Assembly: GCF_002161805.1 (NCBI RefSeq)
Contig: NZ_NFIP01000006.1
Coordinates: 92,560 to 156,559 of the forward strand
Source: Collinsella sp. An307
Lineage (GTDB): Bacteria; Actinomycetota; Coriobacteriia; Coriobacteriales; Coriobacteriaceae
DNA length: 64,000 nucleotides
Reading direction: 5' to 3'
Position numbers and translations under genes: made by a program
The notes under the pieces: generated by a model
The model's input: the letters and a program-made list of their open reading frames with translations, nothing else
The model's database searches: none
What the model was told of the DNA's origin: nothing
Shown here: positions 47,135 to 53,211 of the stretch, in pieces
Numbering within the stretch: the first letter of the stretch is position 1
Layout of the letters: every line of letters starts with the position of its first letter

Positions 47135-47156
47135 GACGGCTGCTTCGGCAGCCGTC
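47135..47156 (+). terminator. Hairpin after yidC
   Basis: GACGGCTGC pairs with GCAGCCGTC around a TTCG tetraloop, followed by a mixed T-rich stretch (TCTGTATGATT). Partial read-through into jag is possible. Confidence 0.6.
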
Positions 47157-47176
47157 TCTGTATGATTCTGCTTTTA

Positions 47177-47192
47177 AGTTAGGTACCTAACT
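47177..47192. promoter_or_regulatory. 16-bp palindrome upstream of jag
   Basis: AGTTAGGTACCTAACT is a perfect palindrome 15 bp before the jag ATG. A near-identical copy (one base changed) lies at 50792-50807, after the last gene of the parB segment. It may be an operator. Confidence 0.55.
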
Positions 47193-47207
47193 AATAGTGA
47201 GGTGCAT

Positions 47208-47807
47208 ATGTCTGAGGTAATTGAAGAGATGGACGCCACTCTATCTGAGCTCACTCAGGGTACTGAGGCTGTTCAGGCTGAGGTTGTTGCTGGCCCGTAT
47301 GCTCAGATCGCTGCTAAGTACAAGGCTGGCGAGGAGCTCTCTGATGAGGAGACGGATACCATCGTGGACGTCGCCATCACCATCCTCCGCGAGGTCCTTG
47401 GCTTCTTTGGCGCCGCCGACTCCCCCATTGACGAGTACGAGGGCGATGACGGTGAGGTCATTCTCGACGTGACAGCCCCCAACCTGGCTGTTCTCATTGG
47501 TCGCCATGGTCGTACGCTGGATTCCTTCCAGACCATGTTCTCTCTCTTGGTGAGCCGCAAGCTTGGCTTCCGTTTCCCCATTGTGGTTGATATCGAGGGC
47601 TACAAGAGCCGCCGTCATGACAAGATTACTGAGATGGCTGAGCGTGCTGCTGCCCGGGCTATCCGTTCGCATGGCTCGGTTTCCCTTCAGCCTATGAACG
47701 CTTATGAGCGTCGTCTGGTTCACCTTGCACTTCGTGAGAATGTCAATGTTGAGACGCATTCCGAGGGTGTCGATCCCGAGCGTCGCGTTGTGATTTCAGC
47801 TGTCTAG
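47208..47807 (+). CDS. jag: Jag/KhpB-type RNA-binding protein (KH and R3H domains)
   Basis: The 199-residue protein is SpoIIIJ-associated Jag (KhpB), an RNA-binding regulator found beside yidC. The N-terminal about 70 residues are acidic. The KH domain (about 85-130) has VLIGRHGRTLDSFQTMFSLLV, and the R3H domain (about 145-199) has NAYERRLVHLALREN and ends VVISAV. ATG 47208 is preferred to GTG 47202, which lies inside the GTGAGG ribosome-binding site. Codons ending in T are more common here than in yidC, marking the start of a lower-GC segment. Confidence 0.93.
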   Translation: MSEVIEEMDATLSELTQGTEAVQAEVVAGPYAQIAAKYKAGEELSDEETDTIVDVAITILREVLGFFGAADSPIDEYEGDDGEVILDVTAPNLAVLIGRHGRTLDSFQTMFSLLVSRKLGFRFPIVVDIEGYKSRRHDKITEMAERAAARAIRSHGSVSLQPMNAYERRLVHLALRENVNVETHSEGVDPERRVVISAV

Positions 47808-47831
47808 TCGGCAGTCCTATCCGCTATGCTT

Positions 47832-47860
47832 AAGGGGTGCTTCGGCACCCCTTCTTTTTT
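47832..47860 (+). terminator. jag terminator
   Basis: AAGGGGTGC and GCACCCCTT flank a TTCG tetraloop, followed by CTTTTTT. It is a textbook intrinsic terminator 24 bp after the jag stop. Confidence 0.92.
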
Positions 47861-47905
47861 GCCAAGACTTCTTGTCCCATTGGTTTCTGTCAGAGATGAG
47901 TGGTT

Positions 47906-48679
47906 ATGTCTGAGCAGCTTTCTCGTTCTGCTGAGTCTCAAGTGTCAACTGAGTCTTTTGATCGTGACGCTTTGTTCATTGAGTTGAAGTCTCTTACTGA
48001 GGATTTCGGTCTTACTGTTTCTGATGAGAATCTTGATAGATGCCTGAAGCATCTGTATCTTGTCCTTCAGGCAAACAAGACTTTGAATCTTACACGCATC
48101 CTCGATTTACATGACGCGCTCGTCCTTCATATTCTTGATTCGCTTACCTTTCTTCCCTATTTAGAAGAATCTCCAAGTGGTGCTGTTCTTGATATGGGTA
48201 CAGGTGGTGGATTCCCTGGTATCCCTCTGGCACTTGCTACCGAACGCTGTTTTACTCTTCTTGATTCTGTAGGTAAGAAGGTTAAAGCTGTCAGTTCATT
48301 TATAGATGAGCTTGGGCTGTCTCAACGTTGTGTTGCTACTCAGGAACGTGTTGAAGCCTTTGGTGCAATCCATTCGTGTAGTTTTGCTGTCGTCACCGCT
48401 CGCGCAATGGCTTCTCTTCCCGTTCTTGTTGAGTATGCTGCACCTATATTGATGCGAGACGGTCATCTGATTGTAAGTAAGGGCAATCCTGAAGACGATG
48501 AGATGGCTAGTGGTGATGCGGCTGCGAAGATTTGTGGCCTATCGCGAATCACAACCTCAGAGTTTGAACTTCCATATGATTTGGGTCACAGAACTTTCTT
48601 GGTATATAAGAAGACATCTAAACCTTCAATTAAGCTTCCCAGAGCTGTTGGAACTGCTCGAAAGACTCCTCTTACTTAG
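47906..48679 (+). CDS. rsmG: 16S rRNA (guanine-N7) methyltransferase RsmG
   Basis: RsmG (GidB) methylates G527 of 16S rRNA with S-adenosylmethionine; its loss gives low-level streptomycin resistance. The 257-residue protein has the SAM loop VLDMGTGGGFPGIPLAL and LLDSVGKKVKAV. TARAMASLPVLVEY and ISKG-like VSKGNPEDDE follow. GC content and codon use are clearly lower than in the gyrase genes. The first ATG of good fit is 47906; a GTG 6 bp earlier is in frame. It stands in its usual place before parA. Confidence 0.94.
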   Translation: MSEQLSRSAESQVSTESFDRDALFIELKSLTEDFGLTVSDENLDRCLKHLYLVLQANKTLNLTRILDLHDALVLHILDSLTFLPYLEESPSGAVLDMGTGGGFPGIPLALATERCFTLLDSVGKKVKAVSSFIDELGLSQRCVATQERVEAFGAIHSCSFAVVTARAMASLPVLVEYAAPILMRDGHLIVSKGNPEDDEMASGDAAAKICGLSRITTSEFELPYDLGHRTFLVYKKTSKPSIKLPRAVGTARKTPLT

Positions 48680-48699
48680 ATTTCATTCAATATGCTTTG

Positions 48700-48737
48700 A
48701 ATTAGCCCTATGTTTCACGTGAAACATAGGGCTAATT
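48700..48737. promoter_or_regulatory. parS site 1 inside a perfect 38-bp palindrome
   Basis: The consensus parS TGTTTCACGTGAAACA (48711-48726) is extended by 11 bp of perfect complement on each side (AATTAGCCCTA and its reverse). The outer arms may also let the RNA fold as a terminator for rsmG. Confidence 0.9.
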
Positions 48738-48757
48738 CATTTTCTATCTTGTCAGCA

Positions 48758-48773
48758 TGTTTCACGTGAAACA
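48758..48773. promoter_or_regulatory. parS site 2
   Basis: A perfect TGTTTCACGTGAAACA, the ParB-binding site of chromosome partitioning, begins exactly 47 bp after site 1. Confidence 0.95.
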
Positions 48774-48804
48774 TAATGAGAGGACAGAGAAGTTTCAGTG
48801 AATG

Positions 48805-48820
48805 TGTTTCACGTGAAACA
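48805..48820. promoter_or_regulatory. parS site 3
   Basis: A third perfect TGTTTCACGTGAAACA begins exactly 47 bp after site 2 and 44 bp before the parA start. Confidence 0.95.
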
Positions 48821-48863
48821 TGCTCCACAATGCATCAATCGTTCATTAACCGTAAAAGGAGGC

Positions 48864-49667
48864 ATGGTGGGCTTTAGAGACGTTAAGCGCTCGAAAAGTG
48901 CAAAGCAAACGCGAATTATCGCGATAATCAATCAAAAAGGTGGCGTAGGAAAGTCAACTACAGCGGTAAATCTTGCTGCAGCACTGGGTGAGCAGAATAA
49001 AAAGGTCCTTCTTGTAGACTTTGACCCGCAAGGAAACAGTACAAGCGGCCTCGGAATCGAAAAAGAGGATCTCGAACAGTGTGTATATGACGCATTGCTG
49101 AACGATGTTCCGGTAGAAGAGCTCATTCATGACACTGAAACTAAGAAGGTCTTTGTTGTTCCGGCAACAATTCAGCTTGCTGGAGCTGAAATTGAGCTCG
49201 TTTCCGCAATGGCTCGTGAAACCAGACTGAAAGAACTGCTTGCACCGGTAAAAGATGAGTTTGATTTCATCTTTATCGACTGCCCGCCGTCGCTTGGTCT
49301 GCTCACTATCAACGCTCTGGCGGCAGCAGACAGTGTTTTGATTCCCATTCAATGCGAATACTACGCACTTGAAGGTGTTACAAAACTTCTCGAGTCGATG
49401 AGAATGGTGAAAACGCGAATTAATAAGGATCTTGATACGTATGGCGTGCTCATGACAATGTATGACTCGCGCACGTCACTGTCTAACCAGGTAGTGGATG
49501 AAGTCAGAAGCTACTTCGGAGATAAGACGTTTAAGACATTGATTCCCCGAACGGTGAAGCTTTCGGAGGCTCCTTCGTTTGGTATGCCCGTAATTAACTA
49601 CGCACCAAACAACAAGGGTGCAAAAGCGTATCGTGAGCTTGCAAAAGAGGTGATTCGTCGTGCCTAG
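48864..49667 (+). CDS. parA: Chromosome-partitioning ATPase ParA (Soj)
   Basis: ParA is the nucleoid-binding Walker ATPase that moves ParB-parS complexes during segregation. The deviant Walker A is IINQKGGVGKSTTAVNLA, and LLVDFDPQGNSTSGL and FIFIDCPPSLGLLTINAL follow. The protein has 267 residues. GGAGG at 48858-48862 is 1 bp from ATG 48864 and 4 bp from GTG 48867, so the true first codon may be the GTG. An upstream in-frame ATG at 48798 is rejected since translation would cross parS3. parB overlaps its end by 8 bp. Confidence 0.95.
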   Translation: MVGFRDVKRSKSAKQTRIIAIINQKGGVGKSTTAVNLAAALGEQNKKVLLVDFDPQGNSTSGLGIEKEDLEQCVYDALLNDVPVEELIHDTETKKVFVVPATIQLAGAEIELVSAMARETRLKELLAPVKDEFDFIFIDCPPSLGLLTINALAAADSVLIPIQCEYYALEGVTKLLESMRMVKTRINKDLDTYGVLMTMYDSRTSLSNQVVDEVRSYFGDKTFKTLIPRTVKLSEAPSFGMPVINYAPNNKGAKAYRELAKEVIRRA

Positions 49668-50532
49668 TCCTAAGAAAAAGGCTCTAGGGCGTGGTCTCAA
49701 TGCCCTGGTTGGTGAAGCACAGTATGAAACGGGAAATTCAGCTGCTGAAACTAAACTGAAAATCAGTGAGATTGTGCCCAATCCGAATCAGCCTCGTACT
49801 CATTTCAATGAGACCGAGCTTAACGAGCTGAGTGAGTCAATTCGCGAGCATGGGGTACTTCAGCCCCTCCTGGTTCGTAAACACGGTGCCAAATACGAGA
49901 TCATCGCAGGAGAGCGTCGTTATCAGGCATCAAAACTTGCAGACCTCACTGAGGTTCCCGTCATCATCAAAGATGTCAACGATGAGGAAATGCTGGCTCT
50001 TGCGCTGATTGAGAATCTCCAGCGTTCAGACTTGAATCCGTTGGAAGAGGCTAAGGGTTACCGCCAGCTCATTGATGCAAGTGGTATGACGCAGGATGCC
50101 CTCTCCAAGGCAGTTTCCAAGTCACGTTCGGCTATTACCAACTCACTACGCCTGCTTGATCTTCCCGAGCCTGTCCAGCAGATGATCTTTGATGGCAAGC
50201 TTACCGCGGGCCATGCTCGAGCAATTCTCGCCGTGCCGTATGAGGATGCACGTATCAAACTCGCAGAGCGCGTAGTTGCTGAAGGTTTGTCGGTACGTGC
50301 GACAGAACATCTTGCTCCACTGTTTTCTGTCGGAGATCAGCCAAAAGCTCCAAGGCCGGTCACACCGCAGTCTTATAGGAAGGCGGCTCGAGTTCTTCGC
50401 CAGGTGTTTAACACCAATGTTCGTGTGAAGAGTACGCGGGGTAAGAACAAGATTGAGATTGAGTTTAAGGACGAGGATGAACTCGCATCGATTCTTTCTC
50501 AGATTGTTGATGGTGGTGAGCAAAGTGAATAA
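49660..50532 (+). CDS. parB: Chromosome-partitioning protein ParB (Spo0J)
   Basis: ParB is a CTP-dependent DNA clamp that loads at parS and recruits ParA and SMC. The 290-residue protein begins (GTG) VPSPKKKALGRGLNALVG. The CTP-binding motifs are GERRYQAS and LIENLQRSDLNPLEEA. The HTH region (MTQDALSKAVSKSRSAITNSLRLL) binds parS. A C-terminal dimer domain follows. Three perfect parS sites upstream of parA are its obvious targets. The 8-bp overlap with parA indicates coupled translation, and the small gene that follows overlaps in the same way. Confidence 0.95.
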   Translation: MPSPKKKALGRGLNALVGEAQYETGNSAAETKLKISEIVPNPNQPRTHFNETELNELSESIREHGVLQPLLVRKHGAKYEIIAGERRYQASKLADLTEVPVIIKDVNDEEMLALALIENLQRSDLNPLEEAKGYRQLIDASGMTQDALSKAVSKSRSAITNSLRLLDLPEPVQQMIFDGKLTAGHARAILAVPYEDARIKLAERVVAEGLSVRATEHLAPLFSVGDQPKAPRPVTPQSYRKAARVLRQVFNTNVRVKSTRGKNKIEIEFKDEDELASILSQIVDGGEQSE

Positions 50533-50779
50533 GGCTCTTACAGCTGCGGCAGTTGGATTAGGTGCCATTGCTATCGGTTGTGCAGTAGGGTACAAGCTTG
50601 CGACCGATGAGGAACTAAGGTCCTACATAGTTCGCAACATGCAAGATGCATTCAACATCTCTAAGCGCAAAGTTTCCGGAATGACGGAAGATGTTGCAAT
50701 GCGCACTGCCAGGATGACGAGGAACCCGAAGATCAATCAAGACTGGGTTGAAAATCAGTGGGGTGCTATCGGATACTAG
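50525..50779 (+). CDS. Small single-pass membrane protein after parB
   Basis: I do not recognise this 84-residue protein. It starts at GTG 50525, overlapping the parB stop by 8 bp with a GGTGAG site just upstream, the same arrangement as parA-parB. The N-terminus (VNKALTAAAVGLGAIAIGCAVGYKLA) is one glycine/alanine-rich membrane helix. The rest is charged and helical (DEELRSYIVRNMQDAFNISKRKV). The shape resembles YtxH-type small proteins. Its coupling to parAB suggests a role at the membrane near the origin; this is inference. Confidence 0.6.
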   Translation: MNKALTAAAVGLGAIAIGCAVGYKLATDEELRSYIVRNMQDAFNISKRKVSGMTEDVAMRTARMTRNPKINQDWVENQWGAIGY

Positions 50780-50791
50780 AAGATTGATTAC

Positions 50792-50807
50792 AGTTAGGTA
50801 CCTAATT
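50792..50807. promoter_or_regulatory. Second copy of the jag-type palindrome
   Basis: AGTTAGGTACCTAATT differs by one base from the 16-bp palindrome at 47177-47192. It lies 12 bp after the stop of the small gene and so closes the lower-GC jag-parB segment. Confidence 0.5.
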
Positions 50808-50841
50808 AAAGTAGAGCTTTTAGTATTAATTGCATAAAGCT

Positions 50842-50857
50842 GGTTTCACGTGAAGCG
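50842..50857. promoter_or_regulatory. Degenerate parS-like site
   Basis: GGTTTCACGTGAAGCG matches the parS consensus at 13 of 16 positions and keeps the central TTTCACGTGAA core. It lies after the parB operon. Confidence 0.4.
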
Positions 50858-50878
50858 GTGGCAATTTATACGAGAAAA

Positions 50879-50910
50879 GAGGGCGGGTTGCAACAATGCA
50901 ACCCGCCCTC
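50879..50910 (-). terminator. rlmN terminator (convergent with the parB operon)
   Basis: GAGGGCGGGTTGC pairs with GCAACCCGCCCTC around 6 nt. On the minus strand TTTTC follows, so it best serves the leftward rlmN transcript. Confidence 0.85.
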
Positions 50911-50979
50911 AGGTTATATCAGATGAAATACAACCGCTTAAGAGTCAGGAGCAAAACTAGGAATACGCAGCTAGAGGCG

Positions 50980-52026
50980 TTAGCGCGCGTTTACGATGCG
51001 CTGCTTGAGCTGGCCGCAAGCGGCGTCGATGTCGGAGCCGCGGGAGTTGCGGACCGTGGCCTCGATGCCGCGTGAGGCGAGCATCTTCTGCAGCTTCTCG
51101 ACCTTCTCGACGGGGGAGGGGCGGAAAGGGCTGTCGGGGATGTGGTTCAGCTGAATGAGGTTCACGTGGCAAAGTGTGCCCTCGCAGAAGTCGCAAAGGG
51201 TGAGCATCTCGGGGTTGGTGTCGTTCACGCCGTCGATCATCGCGTACTCGTACGTGGGGCGGCGACCAGTCTTCTCGACATAGTCCTGCAGCGCCTCGTG
51301 CAGACGCAGGAGCGTGTACTTCTTAACGCCAGGCATGAGCTGGTTGCGCGTGCCCTGAACGGCGGAGTGGAGCGAGATGGCGAGGGTGAACTGCTCGGGG
51401 AGCTTGGCAAACTCGCGAATGCCGGGGATAACGCCGCAGGTAGAGACCGTAAGGTGACGCGCGCCGATGTTGAGGCCGTCGGGACTGTTGAGCATGCGCA
51501 GAGCCTCGACCACGGCGTCGTAGTTGGCGAAGGGCTCGCCCTGGCCCATAAAGACCACGCTAGTGACGCGCTCGCCAAAATCACGCTGTACGTGTAGGAC
51601 CTGGTCTACGATCTCCTGCGCGGTGAGGGAGCGCGTAAGGCCGGCAAGGCCGGTGGCGCAAAACGCGCAGCGCATACCGCAACCCGCCTGAGAGGAAACG
51701 CAGACGGCGAGCTTGCCGCGCGAGGGCATGCCGACGGTCTCCACCGCCACGCCATCGGAGAACTGCAGCAGGTACTTGCGCGAACCGTCGCGCGAGACCT
51801 GCTTGGTGACCTCAACCGGCGTGTTAAAGGAGAAGCGCCCGGCAAGCTGCGCGCGCAGGGCTTTGGGCAGGTTAGTCATCTCGTCAAACGAGGCCGCCTG
51901 CTTCTCGCCAAGCCACTCGATAAGCTGCTTAGCGCGAAACGCCGGCTGACCAAGTTCCTCGACAAGGGCACGAATCTCGTCCTGGGTGAGTGAGCGGATA
52001 TCGCGCAAGGGCGTGGTGGGTTCCAT
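50980..52026 (-). CDS. rlmN: 23S rRNA (adenine-C2)/tRNA methyltransferase RlmN
   Basis: This radical-SAM enzyme methylates A2503 of 23S rRNA and A37 of some tRNAs. The 348-residue protein has the radical-SAM cluster CGMRCAFC, the GQGEPFANYDAV motif, and C-terminal Cys near GSDIDAACGQL for the methyl-transfer mechanism. The start is ATG 52026 with AAAGG 8 bp upstream. The open frame continues about 225 codons further, but that part is antisense to ddl and has no ribosome-binding site. It is divergent from ddl. Confidence 0.96.
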   Translation of the reverse strand: MEPTTPLRDIRSLTQDEIRALVEELGQPAFRAKQLIEWLGEKQAASFDEMTNLPKALRAQLAGRFSFNTPVEVTKQVSRDGSRKYLLQFSDGVAVETVGMPSRGKLAVCVSSQAGCGMRCAFCATGLAGLTRSLTAQEIVDQVLHVQRDFGERVTSVVFMGQGEPFANYDAVVEALRMLNSPDGLNIGARHLTVSTCGVIPGIREFAKLPEQFTLAISLHSAVQGTRNQLMPGVKKYTLLRLHEALQDYVEKTGRRPTYEYAMIDGVNDTNPEMLTLCDFCEGTLCHVNLIQLNHIPDSPFRPSPVEKVEKLQKMLASRGIEATVRNSRGSDIDAACGQLKQRIVNAR

Positions 52027-52179
52027 TGCATGCCTTTCTGTAGCCGGCGTACGTGGCAGATGTGACAATTTGGGTGTTCGCACCGTCGCGCGGCCACGGT
52101 GCAACTTATAGAATAGGATAGCGTGAGTGAGAGTGAGCACCGAAAGCGATGCAAAAACATCGCGAAGGGAGCGGTCGAT

Positions 52180-53211
52180 ATGGCTGATAAGACGCGGGGC
52201 GATATGCGCATCGCCGTGCTGGCGGGCGGTATTTCTGACGAGCGCGAGATTTCGCGCAATTCGGGAAAGAACGTTTACGCGGCGCTCGTTGAGGCGGGTT
52301 TTGGCACGGTTGAGATGCTCGACCCGGCAGACGACAGCTTTATTGACCAGCTGCGCGGCGGCTCGTTTGACGTGGCCTTTATTGCCATGCACGGCAAGGG
52401 CGGAGAGGATGGCCAGATCCAGAGCGTGCTCGAGTACTGCCATATCCCCTACACGGGCTCCGGCGTGATCGCGAGCGCCTGCACGGCCGACAAGGCGGTC
52501 TCTAAGGCGCTGTATGAGCGCGCGGGCATCCCCGTGGCGCGCGATTGCGTGGTTGAGGCGGGCTCTGTGGTGGATCCGGCTGCCGTGGTGGCAGATTTGG
52601 GCGAGGAGCTCTTTGTTAAGCCCGCGGTGAACGGCTCGAGCTACGGCGTGTCTTTTGTGCACGGCGCAGACGAGCTTTTGCCTGCTATTGAGCGTGCTGC
52701 CGAGCATGGTGGCAAGGTGCTTGTAGAGCAGCGCCTGGTGGGTACCGAGATTACGGTGGGCGTCTACGACGCGCCCGACTGGCTGCGTGCCCTGCCCGTG
52801 GTGGAGATCCGCAAGCAGGAGAACGCTGAGTTCTACGACCTCAATGTCAAGTACATCGACCCCTCACAGGTGCACCGCATCCCGGCGCAGATTGCGCCTG
52901 AGGACTACGCCCGCGCCCAGGAGCTCGCCTGTCGCGCGCACGCGGCGCTCGGTTGCACCGGTTTCTCGCGCAGCGACTTTATCGTGACCGAGAACGGCCC
53001 GGTCATCCTCGAGACCAACACCATCCCCGGCATGACCGACACCTCGCTCTACCCGGACGAGGTGCGTCACGCCGGCATGGCCTTTAGTGACGTGTGCGCC
53101 CGCCTGGTGGAGCTTGCCCTCGACGGTGCCCCCGCCCATCACCTGGACGACGCAGAGGTACCCGCCGACCTTGCCGAGAGCATGTATCCGCAGCTCTGGG
53201 GGCAGAAGTGA
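52180..53211 (+). CDS. ddl: D-alanine-D-alanine ligase
   Basis: Ddl makes the D-Ala-D-Ala dipeptide for peptidoglycan. The 343-residue ATP-grasp enzyme begins near RIAVLAGGISDEREIS. MHGKGGEDGQIQSVLE and the omega-loop EFYDLNVKYIDP follow, and metal ligands lie in ILETNTIPGMTDTSL. The Tyr in EFYDLNVKY is the D-Ala-type residue rather than the Phe of D-lactate ligases. ATG 52180 has AAGGGAG 8 bp upstream; the GTG at 52123 is less likely. The downstream dinG-type gene starts inside the stop codon. Confidence 0.95.
   Translation: MADKTRGDMRIAVLAGGISDEREISRNSGKNVYAALVEAGFGTVEMLDPADDSFIDQLRGGSFDVAFIAMHGKGGEDGQIQSVLEYCHIPYTGSGVIASACTADKAVSKALYERAGIPVARDCVVEAGSVVDPAAVVADLGEELFVKPAVNGSSYGVSFVHGADELLPAIERAAEHGGKVLVEQRLVGTEITVGVYDAPDWLRALPVVEIRKQENAEFYDLNVKYIDPSQVHRIPAQIAPEDYARAQELACRAHAALGCTGFSRSDFIVTENGPVILETNTIPGMTDTSLYPDEVRHAGMAFSDVCARLVELALDGAPAHHLDDAEVPADLAESMYPQLWGQK

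Noticed and set aside
48798..48863. Upstream start of parA at ATG 48798
   Set aside because: Translation would run through parS site 3, and a GGAGG lies just before the 48864/48867 starts.
52027..52707. N-terminal extension of rlmN by about 225 codons
   Set aside because: It is antisense to ddl and lacks a start signal; ATG 52026 gives the standard RlmN length.
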